This document shows, piece by piece, positions 1 to 9,500 of a DNA stretch of 64,000 bases. The notes beneath the pieces are model-generated. The model worked only from the letters and a program-made list of their open reading frames with translations, was not told where the DNA came from and ran no database searches. Numbering within the stretch: the stretch's first letter is position 1; every line of letters begins with the position of its first letter. A program made the position numbers and the translations under genes. The DNA is taken from the NCBI RefSeq assembly GCF_041447285.1, contig NZ_JBGMEB010000012.1, positions 62,001 through 126,000 of the forward strand, written 5' to 3'. The DNA comes from Methanomethylovorans sp041447285. GTDB taxonomy: Archaea; Halobacteriota; Methanosarcinia; Methanosarcinales; Methanosarcinaceae.

Positions 1-537
1 ACCTTGCTGGATAAAACTATAGAAGTCCTCAATTCGGTAGTGGATGAGGTGATCGTTTCGGTAAGGGACCACAAGCAACAGGCAGCCTTCTCTAAATATG
101 TACGAGATGTACGATTATTGTGTGATGTGCATCAAGGGAAAGGTCCTCTTGGCGGGATGCTGGAAGGTATGCGGGAAGCATCCGGTGAATATGTATTTGT
201 TGTGGCTTGTGATATGCCTTTTATAAGATATGATGTCATAGATTTTCTGTTTAATGAAGCTGTAGGCCATGATGCTGCCATCCCTGTGTGGAATAATGGA
301 AGAAAAGAGCCATTACATTCTGTTTATAATAAGGAGCGATTTGTGCCTGCCATCGAGAAGTCTATAAAACAAGATGAATATCGTGTGATGGCGGCTGTAT
401 CACAATTACATGATATAAGGTTCATAACTATGGAAAGGATTCAGTTTATTGATGAGGAACTTGTGTCTTTTACCAACATCAATACGGCTGCAGATCTGGA
501 ACAGATAATTCAAAGAGGAGCTAATGATTATGGATAA
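1..537 (+). CDS. mobA: Molybdenum cofactor guanylyltransferase (MobA), 5' partial
   Basis: The frame is already open at base 1, so the N-terminus lies outside the window; the missing part would hold the GTP-binding loop (LAGGxSxRMGxxK). What remains (178 residues) shows the GPLGG segment, the metal-binding CDMPF motif and the RKEPLHSVY segment, all typical of the MobA nucleotidyltransferase fold. The family attaches GMP to molybdopterin in the cytoplasm; in methanogens this serves formylmethanofuran dehydrogenase and similar Mo/W enzymes. The stop overlaps the start region of the next gene, so the two are probably co-transcribed. The related MobA-like NTP transferases are the alternative, but the motif set favours MobA. 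Confidence 0.8.
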   Translation, partial: TLLDKTIEVLNSVVDEVIVSVRDHKQQAAFSKYVRDVRLLCDVHQGKGPLGGMLEGMREASGEYVFVVACDMPFIRYDVIDFLFNEAVGHDAAIPVWNNGRKEPLHSVYNKERFVPAIEKSIKQDEYRVMAAVSQLHDIRFITMERIQFIDEELVSFTNINTAADLEQIIQRGANDYG

Positions 538-1048
538 ATGTATGGTTATAGGTAAGGCTATTGAACGGATAGCAAATGATTATGATCTTACTATAGACAC
601 TGTTAAGAAAGCCATTGATAAATCCAGATTTCCTCTTGATTTTGATCTTATGGTCGAAGAAGGTAGTTTCTGCTTTAGGGGGCCAGATGAAGAATCGAAG
701 GCTGATAACGCTTCTATTTGTATGGCTTCCAAAATACTTGCTAATAAAGGAGTTCAAGAGAATATTCTGCCTATAATATGCAAGCGCATTGAGGCATGGG
801 ATCATGAGAATATTGAAGACCTGTTGGATATGATAAGGAAAATTATCAGTATAATGGAACTAAATCCTGACGATCACACTCTAATTGAAACCTGTGTCCT
901 TGACATCAATAATTTGCCTTCGGAAGTTATTCCAAAGGACATGATTCCGCATTATCGGATCTGGGCAATGGACAAGAAAGGTATGTGTCTTGTAGGTGAT
1001 GACGCAAATAAAGTGGTTCATATTGATAATATACCCAGAAAAATGTAA
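530..1048 (+). CDS. Conserved-looking hypothetical protein downstream of mobA
   Basis: I do not recognise this family. The product has about 172 residues, is soluble, rich in Ile, Asp and Glu, and has no signal peptide or membrane segment. Five cysteines are scattered (including VIC.KRIEAW and ETCVLD contexts) without a clear metal motif. An ATG also occurs at 524, but GAGGAG at 515-520 is well spaced (9 nt) for the ATG at 530, so I chose that start. It overlaps the mobA stop by a few bases, which suggests translational coupling. No function is assigned. Confidence 0.65.
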   Translation: MDKCMVIGKAIERIANDYDLTIDTVKKAIDKSRFPLDFDLMVEEGSFCFRGPDEESKADNASICMASKILANKGVQENILPIICKRIEAWDHENIEDLLDMIRKIISIMELNPDDHTLIETCVLDINNLPSEVIPKDMIPHYRIWAMDKKGMCLVGDDANKVVHIDNIPRKM

Positions 1049-1058
1049 AAAGAGATTT

Positions 1059-1901
1059 TTAACAGTGTGCTTTTTTATATTTGTTCATTATTTCGTTTTT
1101 CGCATCTAAGTAGCATTTTTCCACGATCTCTGTAGTCCCGGGGATGGACATGATCTCCAGTCCGAACATTTCAGCAAACTGATTTATATTTTGCTCAAAA
1201 GCAGGATCATGTCGTGTACTCCTTTCTATTTTCACAATCCGGCTGATATGATGTCTTTTAAATGAGTCACATATTGTTTTCAGATCAGTCTGTTTATCAC
1301 CGGGAGCATCTACATCTTTCCAGTTGGATGCCCACATAGGAGTGAAAAATAAACTGCCCTTTCCTCTGCATGCCTCGAAAGCTTTTTCATATTTTCTGTT
1401 GCCCCCCAAAGCTATGCTTATGCAATCATCTACTCTGTTATCTTCATAATCTCTTAGCAGATATATGGGGCATCTGATATCTGAAAGGTCATTCTCTATA
1501 TTTTGGAAGGAGTTCCCGCACAGGCCGTAGAACAAGAGAATACCATCTGAATAAACAGACATCTGTTCTATTGCTGCATATACTCCTTTGCGCAACAATT
1601 TAAGGTCTCTGTGTAATCCAAGTTCAAGGATGTGCACTACTAAAATAAAGTCATCATCTGTAGTTTTCTTTCTAAACAATCGTCTAAAAATGTTACTTCT
1701 CCAGGAGCTTCCTGCTTGCCTGACCATATCGTGTATCCTGTCTGGAGGCACAGATGTATAAGGTGTGCCTCCTGTTTTTAGGCGCCTTATAAGTCCATGT
1801 GTTTCTTTTGTATCTGCAACGAACAGATAGTCAAAAGCATTTTTCAATGACAGGACATGAAATATCTCATCTTCTAGTATCCTGCACGCTAATATTGACA
1901 T
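1059..1901 (-). CDS. DUF1638 family protein
   Basis: The sequence matches the DUF1638 family by its start (MSILACRILEDE), the central LLFYGLCGNS motif and the RCPIYLLRDYEDNRVDD segment that follows. Members are frequent in methanogens, often near corrinoid methyltransferase or methylotrophy genes, but the biochemical role is not established. The reading frame extends upstream to a GTG at 1949 that has no good ribosome binding site. The ATG at 1901 begins at the point where family proteins usually start, so I prefer it; the GGAGG at about 17 nt upstream is rather distant. It is convergent with the preceding gene, with about 10 nt between the stops. Confidence 0.75.
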   Translation of the reverse strand: MSILACRILEDEIFHVLSLKNAFDYLFVADTKETHGLIRRLKTGGTPYTSVPPDRIHDMVRQAGSSWRSNIFRRLFRKKTTDDDFILVVHILELGLHRDLKLLRKGVYAAIEQMSVYSDGILLFYGLCGNSFQNIENDLSDIRCPIYLLRDYEDNRVDDCISIALGGNRKYEKAFEACRGKGSLFFTPMWASNWKDVDAPGDKQTDLKTICDSFKRHHISRIVKIERSTRHDPAFEQNINQFAEMFGLEIMSIPGTTEIVEKCYLDAKNEIMNKYKKAHC

Positions 1902-2164
1902 GACTGGAATATCGTGTTCCTCCGCGAAAATGTTGGATATTTCAAACACCTAACTTTATTGTTTTTATTATCCTTAAAATATGGCCTGAATAGATTATAT
2001 GAGTATGTATATATACAATAATTTTCATCATATAAGTCATGGCTACAGAGGCTGTCTGTATCCGAAAATTGTAAATATGATAGTATTGTCGTAATGTTTC
2101 TTCCAGGCGTGCTATTATTATTTTGATTTTTGGATTGGATCATTTGTGATCAGAGGATAGGGCG
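1902..2164. promoter_or_regulatory. Divergent intergenic region
   Basis: This 263-base AT-rich gap separates the leftward DUF1638 gene from the rightward TPR gene and must hold both promoters. TATA-like stretches (for example tatgtatatatac around 2005-2020) are present. I see no RNA gene or extended repeat in it. GAGGATAGGG just before 2165 serves as ribosome binding site for the TPR gene. Confidence 0.4.
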
Positions 2165-2785
2165 ATGGATGAACAAAGTTTCGATGATTACTGGTTCAAA
2201 GAAAGTTTTTTTAGCGAAGACCCTGAAGATAAGATAGCCTGTTATGACAAGATATTGGAGTCACATTCTGGGGATCCATCTCTCTGGAATCATGATTTGA
2301 TAGCACTTATTTTGGGAAATAAGGGTATAGCCTACTCCTATCTTGGTATGTATGAAAAAGCTCTTGAATGTTTTGATATGGCTCTTAAGCATAACAAGCT
2401 TGATGTGGATGTGTGGTGCAATAAAGGAGTAGCCCTTTTTAGCCTGGGAAAGTATGATGAATCTATATTCTGCTACAATAAAGTGCTGGAAATTGATCCC
2501 TCAAATGAAAATGCCCTGTTCAATAAAGGTATGGCTCTGGGTCATGTTGGAAAGCACGAAGAAGCTATAGCTTGCTATAGCAAGTTGCATAAAGAATTGG
2601 AACTAGACTGTAAATTCGCTGTGATATGGTACAAAAAAGGCATAGCATATAAGAGTCTTGGGCAACTGGAAGAAGCCACAAAATGCTTTTTACGCGTTCT
2701 TGAAATAGATCCTGAGCATGGCGGGGCGATCGATAGTCTTAAAAGGGTCACAAGTAAACTGAAAAAACAGTTTATTGAAGAATAA
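2165..2785 (+). CDS. Tetratricopeptide repeat protein
   Basis: A soluble 206-residue protein made almost wholly of TPR units, each with the usual W/G-A-F-P spacing: segments around residues 55-85 (NKGIAYSYLGMYEKALECF), 90-120 (CNKGVALFSLGKYDESIFCY), 124-150 and 160-195 (YKKGIAYKSLGQLEEATKCF). TPR arrays act as protein-protein interaction scaffolds; the partner cannot be told from sequence. There is no signal peptide, so it is cytoplasmic. GAGGATAGGGCG precedes the ATG. The 3' end overlaps the convergent nuclease gene by 14 bases. Confidence 0.85.
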   Translation: MDEQSFDDYWFKESFFSEDPEDKIACYDKILESHSGDPSLWNHDLIALILGNKGIAYSYLGMYEKALECFDMALKHNKLDVDVWCNKGVALFSLGKYDESIFCYNKVLEIDPSNENALFNKGMALGHVGKHEEAIACYSKLHKELELDCKFAVIWYKKGIAYKSLGQLEEATKCFLRVLEIDPEHGGAIDSLKRVTSKLKKQFIEE

Positions 2786-4013
2786 ATTCTTGTCCCGCAA
2801 TCGGAGCATAAGCTTTGATACCCATTTCTTCTTCAATCCAGGTTGCAAATCCTTCTGTATTGTCGCCATGCATTGTAAAAACAGCTTTTGTCCCCCTGTC
2901 ACAGAAGTCTTTCACAATGGCTTTGAGTTCTTTATCTCCGGCATGAGCTGAGAAATCATATTGTTCCAGTTTTATCCTCAATTGCTGCAGCATTCCATTA
3001 TTTTCTATGATGCCGGTATCTAAAGCCATTCTTCCGTTAGTTCCCTCTACCTGGTATCCTGTAAGCATCATCTTGGATTTTGGATCATTGTATAATTTGT
3101 TGAGATAATACATGGCCGGTCCTCCGTTAAGCATGCCGGAAGTCGTAACGATGACCGAGGATTCCATTGGCACATCATCTCTCCTTGAACTTTTTACAAG
3201 TATTGCATTGTCAAAAGCTCTCTTCAGATGTGTGGGGTTACGCAGGTAAGAGGGATGTTTCATCATTATCTCATATGCTTCCTTGCCCATGCCGTCCACA
3301 TAGGGTCTGATACCATGAGCATCCAGCAACATAAGCATCTCCTGCGTTCTGCCTATAGCGAAAGCCGGAATGATCACATTACCTCCTATATCCAGAGTAC
3401 TCTTAAGAGATTCGATAAAAGCTGCTTCTGTTTCCCTTCTTGACGTGTGTTCTTTTGAGAAATAAGTGCTTTCTATTGCCAGGTAATCAGCATCTGGAAA
3501 TTCCACTGCCCCAGATACAAGGCGGGTGTCTGAAGTATTTAAGTCACCTGTGTATAACAAGCTTTCTCCGCTCTTTGAAATCACATGGGTGCAGGCCGCT
3601 CCTGGAATATGGCCTGCGTCATAGAACTCGACATCATAACCATGTGTATGGAATTTAACGCGGTAATCCATTGTTTTTGTTTTATACATAAATGCATGTA
3701 GATCTCCAGCGTCGTATGGTGCATTCACGCCGGTGGATTCTGCGATCTTCAGACTATCCCTAAGTAGTAGATTTGCAAGGTCGGCAGTAGGGGGGGTCAT
3801 GAATATATCGGGTTCAAGGTCCATGAGATTGGGCACAAGACCGCTGTGGTCAATGTGGCAGTGGGATAACAGCACAACCCGTGGTCTGACTCCATTAACT
3901 GGATACTCGGGTGGTTCACCCATCTTTATCCCATAATCAAGCATGATGCTATCATCCAAGAACAGGGCTGAACGTCCAACCTCTCTGCAAGCTCCCAAGA
4001 ACCTCAGTTTCAT
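2772..4013 (-). CDS. Beta-CASP metallo-beta-lactamase ribonuclease (KH-less aCPSF2 type)
   Basis: A 413-residue metallo-beta-lactamase/beta-CASP protein. Visible motifs are SHCHIDHSG (HxHxDH zinc site), YTGDLNTSD, AIESTY, FAIGRTQEML of the beta-CASP domain, TSGMLNGG and FSAHAGDKEL. It lacks the N-terminal KH domains of aCPSF1, which places it with the KH-less archaeal RNases that process or degrade RNA 5' or 3' ends. The start is set by AAGGTG followed 7 nt later by ATG at 4013, so the protein begins MKLRFLGACREVG; a longer frame to 4046 would overlap topA. It lies 11 nt downstream of topA and is probably co-transcribed. Confidence 0.85.
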   Translation of the reverse strand: MKLRFLGACREVGRSALFLDDSIMLDYGIKMGEPPEYPVNGVRPRVVLLSHCHIDHSGLVPNLMDLEPDIFMTPPTADLANLLLRDSLKIAESTGVNAPYDAGDLHAFMYKTKTMDYRVKFHTHGYDVEFYDAGHIPGAACTHVISKSGESLLYTGDLNTSDTRLVSGAVEFPDADYLAIESTYFSKEHTSRRETEAAFIESLKSTLDIGGNVIIPAFAIGRTQEMLMLLDAHGIRPYVDGMGKEAYEIMMKHPSYLRNPTHLKRAFDNAILVKSSRRDDVPMESSVIVTTSGMLNGGPAMYYLNKLYNDPKSKMMLTGYQVEGTNGRMALDTGIIENNGMLQQLRIKLEQYDFSAHAGDKELKAIVKDFCDRGTKAVFTMHGDNTEGFATWIEEEMGIKAYAPIAGQEFILQ

Positions 4014-4024
4014 ATTCCACACCT

Positions 4025-6286
4025 TCAAACAACGTTTTCCTGCCATTCTCTTATTTTGTTAATAGAAATATTAGTAAGCTTTGCCAGCTCCTCAGCATCT
4101 CTGTTAACCAGATCCTCTACTTTGGAAACACCCACGCTGTCAAGCTTCTCGGCAGTGACCTTACCTATTCCCTTTATGTCAGTTATCTTTTTTCTTATTT
4201 TCCCCTGTTTATCTGAAGATGTGTCTTCTACTTCATTTTGTTCTTGCGTACCTTTTTCTTTTTCCTGTTGCGATTGTTGCCATTCGTTGAAGTTGCAATG
4301 AGGGCATCCCAGATTCCAGGGTCTTTTCCCTTCAGTGATTATGCGGATGTGGTACAGCCCATGTTCCTCGCACAATTTGTCAGTGACAACTACATGCCCA
4401 CTTCTTGGCAGAGGCAAGGAGAAACTGCAATCAGGATAACCCTGACAGCCAATAAACCTGGAACCTTTCTTTGATCTCATGACCATAAGTACGGAGCCAC
4501 ATTTCGGGCAGGTACCTATTACTTTATCCTCTCTAAGTCCGGCCCTGAGAGATTCTGTTATATTATCCTTATTATTCTCAAGATCGCTAAATACAGAATT
4601 CAACATTTCTCTTGATTCTTGAAGCACTTCTTCTTCTGGAATCTGTCCCTCTGCTATTCTATCCATGTCTGCTTCAAGCTTGCTGGTCATTTCCGGCTTT
4701 GATATGGTAGGAGCATATTTTTCAAGAGCTTCTACAACCGCATATGCTGTTTTTGTTGGCTGCAAAGGATTTCCATGGACGTATGCCCGGGAATACAATT
4801 TGCTAATGATCTCGTGCCTGGTTGCTTTTGTACCAAGGCCCAGTTCTTCCATTGTGCGGATAAGCCGTCCCTGACCATATCTTCCCGGTGGTTGTGTTTC
4901 CTTGTCCTGTACATCTATTTCTTTAACTGTCAGCTCGTCGCCTTCTTTCATGGCTGGAAGGAGCCTGTCTTCGGGTGCATTATACGGATAGTACCATCTC
5001 CAGCCAGGCTCTACAAGTCTGGCTCCCGTGGCACTGAATTCCTCAGAACTGATGTCAAACTTCGCCTTGATCGTCTCCCATATCGCAGGCTCTGCAAAAG
5101 TTGCAAAGAACCGCCTTACTACCATTTCATATATTTTCCATTCCTGCTCGTCAAGTTCAGATTTCTTTGCAAGGGATGCAGGATATATAGGGGGATGGTC
5201 GGTTGTTTCTTTTTTGCCTCTTGTAGGTTCTAATTTCTCTTTTGAAAGCAGTTTGTCTGCATACTCTTTGAATGTACCTTTGGCAAAAACCTCTATCATC
5301 TCCCTTAGATCCAGAGTTGCAGGATACACAGTGTTGTCAGTTCTTGGATATGAAATGAAACCTTGTATGTACAGTGCCTCTGCAACACGCATAGCGCTGG
5401 CAGGAGTAAAACCCAAAGAGCTTGCTGCAGTGATGAACTCGGTGGTGTTGAAAGGGATAGGTGGTTTATCCTGTTTAGTTGCTGTAACGACCTCTATGAT
5501 GATGGCCTTTTTTTCTAATTTTGAAACCAATATGTCTAACTCTTGTTTATCCCAGAAGCGCCTGTTTACGTGCTGTACCGTAAAATCATTGGCCTTTTTG
5601 TCATTAAGATGCGCATACAATTCCCAGTATGGCTTGATCTCAAAGGCTTCTCTTTCTCTTTCCTTATCTACTATGAGCGCTAATGTGGGGGACTGGACCC
5701 TGCCCACTGAAAGGAACAATTTGCCAAGTCTTCCTGCAGCAAGGGATATGAAACGTGTCAGGGAAGCGCCCCATACAAGATCTATTACCTGTCGTGAATG
5801 TCCTGCATCTGCCAGATTGAAATCTATTTTTGCTACATTCTCAAATGCATCTATTATTTCTTTAGGGGTAATGGCGCTGTAATGCACTCTGTCAAATTGT
5901 ACATCGGGATTGATCTCCTGAATGATCTCCAGAGCCTCCGCTCCAATAAGCTCTCCTTCACGGTCATAGTCAGTTGCAATTGTGACCCGGGTTGCTTCTT
6001 TCCCTAGTTTTTTAAGTGCAGCTACGATTCGCGCTTCAGTGGAAACGGTAATCACGTCTGCATCTACCAGTTCTTTTGCTTCTACTTTCTGCCAGTTGTT
6101 ATAGGATCTTGGGAAATCAAGTTTTACTATGTGCCCGCTTAAGCCAATGAACACTTTTTGTCCATCCTCGGCCTGGAACTGATATGTGTCCACCCCGTTC
6201 ACACGCACCTGGCTGAGCTTTCCTGCAGAAAGTATGTTTGCTATTCTTTTTGCTGCTATGTGTTTTTCTGCTATTATTAGGTGCAT
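4025..6286 (-). CDS. topA: DNA topoisomerase I (type IA)
   Basis: A 753-residue type IA topoisomerase that relaxes negative supercoils through a 5'-phosphotyrosine link. The N-terminal Toprim domain (LIIAEKHIAAKRIA, later TDYDREGELIG with the acidic metal site) is followed by the catalytic Tyr in FISYPRTDNT. Near the C-terminus are zinc-ribbon segments (CPKCGSVLMV with CQGYPDC, and a second pair in LGCPHCNF). The tail from about residue 700 is a helix-hairpin-helix unit (DIKGIGKVTAEKLDSVGV). GGAG 5 nt before the ATG at 6286 fixes the start; the frame continues to 6322 without a good site. A beta-CASP nuclease gene follows closely. Confidence 0.93.
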   Translation of the reverse strand: MHLIIAEKHIAAKRIANILSAGKLSQVRVNGVDTYQFQAEDGQKVFIGLSGHIVKLDFPRSYNNWQKVEAKELVDADVITVSTEARIVAALKKLGKEATRVTIATDYDREGELIGAEALEIIQEINPDVQFDRVHYSAITPKEIIDAFENVAKIDFNLADAGHSRQVIDLVWGASLTRFISLAAGRLGKLFLSVGRVQSPTLALIVDKEREREAFEIKPYWELYAHLNDKKANDFTVQHVNRRFWDKQELDILVSKLEKKAIIIEVVTATKQDKPPIPFNTTEFITAASSLGFTPASAMRVAEALYIQGFISYPRTDNTVYPATLDLREMIEVFAKGTFKEYADKLLSKEKLEPTRGKKETTDHPPIYPASLAKKSELDEQEWKIYEMVVRRFFATFAEPAIWETIKAKFDISSEEFSATGARLVEPGWRWYYPYNAPEDRLLPAMKEGDELTVKEIDVQDKETQPPGRYGQGRLIRTMEELGLGTKATRHEIISKLYSRAYVHGNPLQPTKTAYAVVEALEKYAPTISKPEMTSKLEADMDRIAEGQIPEEEVLQESREMLNSVFSDLENNKDNITESLRAGLREDKVIGTCPKCGSVLMVMRSKKGSRFIGCQGYPDCSFSLPLPRSGHVVVTDKLCEEHGLYHIRIITEGKRPWNLGCPHCNFNEWQQSQQEKEKGTQEQNEVEDTSSDKQGKIRKKITDIKGIGKVTAEKLDSVGVSKVEDLVNRDAEELAKLTNISINKIREWQENVV

Positions 6287-6587
6287 TTTATCTCCATGTT
6301 GAATTTTTGTCCCACTCATCACACCCTGACTTGGAACTTATTTATATATAACACATTTTAATCAAATACTAGTTTTATCATAAAAGCATCCCCATAAATA
6401 TATCTATCGCAGCCATAAATGGCAAAATTTTGTTATATCTGTCTCTCATCAACGATTTATGTTGCAGCGTTAAAATACAAGTTTATACGTGTTATCTCGA
6501 TACAGATGCTCTGTGACAAAAAAAGATACGGGATATGTCCACATCATGTGAAATGTCCCCTGTACCCAAGTACAGGGGGTCAAATAC
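6287..6587. other. Intergenic region between topA and the LVIVD-repeat gene
   Basis: These 301 bases lie between two leftward genes. They hold the topA promoter (AT-rich TTATATATAACACATTTTA around 6340-6360) and, at 6557-6578, a strong hairpin behind the upstream gene. A small palindrome (CACATCATGTG, 6539-6549) sits beside the hairpin. No convincing gene is seen. Confidence 0.4.
6557..6578 (-). terminator. Perfect 9-bp stem-loop behind the LVIVD-repeat gene
   Basis: CCCCTGTAC and GTACAGGGG form a perfect 9-bp stem with a CCAA loop, 10 bases past the stop of the leftward surface-protein gene. There is no T-run after it on the minus strand, so it may stabilise a 3' end rather than terminate by itself. 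Confidence 0.45.
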
Positions 6588-9500
6588 TCAATTTCGCTGT
6601 TTCTTCAGATATTCATATCCTGTAGCAAATAATCCTGCTACAAGGAATACCAATATCAATGTCCATGTCCGGTTTTTCTCTGGTTTTGTTTTATCCAGGT
6701 CGGCATTTCCGGTCTCAAGAGGATTGTTCAAATTATCGTCTGATCCTGCAGCCTGTAGTTTGTTAGTTTCTTCAACATTTACCTTATTAGATTTTCCTCC
6801 TGTTGTAATGGCAAATGGTGAAAATCCTGGTGTCTGGGATTCAAATACCATATAATCGGTATCATTGCTGATCAGAGTGGTTGGCAGCATTTGCCATTCT
6901 ACACCATTATACCTTTGCAGCCTTATTTCTTCAGGGCTTATTCCCATATCCTGGAGCCAGGAGTTAGCTACTTTGAACTTCACCTTTGGATCCTTGATGT
7001 TGGTTTCTGTTGCAAAACCGAATTTACCTACCCATATATTGATGTATTTATAAACACTTCCTTCAGGAGTACTGTTCACAAGCTTTGATTTGTCATTCAG
7101 TACTTCTATAGTAGATGTTATCTCACCAGAGTTCTTGAGGGAATAGAAACTGATTGACTGGATAGGATTTCCTTCTTTTGTAAACTCGTAGATCGCATTT
7201 GCATTCATCATTAAGTATGCATTTGCAATATCTTTTAGCAATACATTTTCAAAGTCTTCAGCACTTCCGGCACCTCCGCCTCCGCTACCACTGCTGCTCT
7301 GTGTAGTGCTACTTCCACCTGCACTTCCGCCAGTGCTGCTTGGAGAAGATGTTCTGAGGCCAACAGTTACTGCATTTCCTGCCAATCCTTCTTCACTGGA
7401 TGGGACCAGTGTATAGTTATAATCTGTATCGCTGCTCAGATTACTGTCTACATAGGTCGCTGCTCCGCCAAGGGTAGCAATAACTATGTCATTTCGGCTT
7501 ATTTGGACGTTCTTGGTATTGTCTGAAGCTTGCCATACCAGTGTGATCGAACTGGTAGAAATGTTAGTTCCCGAGAGATTGGATATCTGCGGCAGTTTCG
7601 CTGTAGTGGCAGAGTCATTGATCATTGTAGAATTTATGTTGCCATTAGTATCTACTGTCTGTATGCTGATGGTGTAAGTTGTTCCTTCAGAAAGTCCTGT
7701 TGAGTTGTAGGAGTTGATGGACTTACCGGATGTATTTGTGATAAACATACCATTCAAGTACACCTTCACATGGCTGAAGTCTGTATCGTGTGGATTTTCC
7801 CACTTCCAGTTGATCCAGTTTGAACCCACAGCACTTTCTTTGAGGTTAGTTACAGATACAGGTGCTGTTCTGTCTGGTGCAACAGTTGTTGCTGTATCAT
7901 TTACATATGTAGAGTTAATGTTCCCGGAAGTATCTACAGTTCTAATACTAATACTATGTGTGCTTCCTTCTGTTAGTGTTGTTAAATTATAATACTGATT
8001 GGATGTATTTATGGTAAATTTACCATCGATGTATATCATAGCGTGGCTAAAGTCTGCATTAGTGGGATTTATCCATGCCCATCTTATCCAGCTTGAGCCT
8101 GCAGCATTCTCTCTAAGGTTGGTTACAGATGCTGGGGGTGTAATGTCCTGTGATTCCATCAGGTGAAATACGAACAGTCCATCATTATAATCAGCTACAT
8201 AGACATTGTCCTCTGCTATGGCAACACCAAATGCATTTACGGTAGCATAACTTGCTTCAAGTGCAGGTTTGAGTGGGTTGCTTATGTCTACTACTACAAG
8301 TCCATTATCACTGGCTGCTACGTAAGCCCGATCTTCTGCAATGGTAACATCATTTGCATAGCCAATGGTGTCAAAAGTGCTTACAAGAACTGGTGATGAC
8401 GGATTTGTTATGTTTAGTATCAATAGGCCATTGTTACCATCTGCTGCGCAAACATAATTATCTGCCACAGCAACATCATTTGCATATCCGGGGGTGTTAT
8501 AGCTTCCCACTAATACCGGTGTTTTCGGATCTGCGATGTCAACAATGAATACACCACTAAAACCATTGGCTATGTACGCATAATTATCTGATATATCAAC
8601 ACTTTGTGCATCATCGGTAACGTAATTGCCTACAAATGCTGGTGCTGCCGGATCTGTGACGTTTAGTATCATAATACCGCCAAAAACACTTGCAATATAG
8701 GCATAATTGTCTTCTACAGTAACACCGGCTGCATCGCCTGAATAGTCATAGTATGTGCTTTCGATCTTTGGCAACAAAGGATTAGTTGTATTGAGGATAG
8801 TAAGTCCACTGTTAGCTATATAGGTATAATTACCTGCAATATCAACATCATACGGATGATTTTCAATACCAATAGATTTTTCCACTTTTAATGTGCTCGG
8901 ATCAGTTGTGTTAACAATAATAAGTCCATTGTTATAATCCGCTACGTAGGCATAGTTGCCTGAAGTGGTAACATCATAAGCATTGTGTGTTGTGGCGTAA
9001 GTGTCGACGTATGTAGGTATCGTCGGATCAGTAATGTTTAGAATAATTACGCCATTGCTTCTTCCACTAATCGAATTGATCACGTAAACATAGTCTTCTG
9101 AGATATCCATTTCCTGTGCATTTCCAATATCATAGGTGCTTACGAGTACTGGTGCTAATGGGTTTCTAATGTCAAGGATCGTAAGGCTATAGCCAGTTAA
9201 GTAGGCATATTCTCCTGATATTGTTATTTCATTTATAATGTTTCCAACTTCATAGCTACCTGCAAATTCAGGTGCAGCAGGGTCGGCAATGTCTATTATC
9301 AAAATGCTACTGCCAGAGGAGACATATGCATAGTTTCCTACAATGGCAACACTTCCTCCTTCTCCTATTCCATAAGTGCCTGTTGGTGTTGGAGCTATTG
9401 GGTCAGTGATGTCTACGATCAGAAGACTATAAAATTGTTCATCATCAAAATTGTCTTTGCTAATTATGTATGCATGGTTGCCTGATATGGCAATATCACT

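Noticed and set aside
1889..2143. 84-codon leftward frame upstream of the DUF1638 gene
   Set aside because: Asn/Tyr/Ser-rich, no start signal, overlaps the DUF1638 start; noncoding promoter DNA is more likely.
5028..5882. 284-codon open frame antisense to topA
   Set aside because: It lies wholly within the convincing topoisomerase I gene on the opposite strand, has no ribosome site and no recognisable family.
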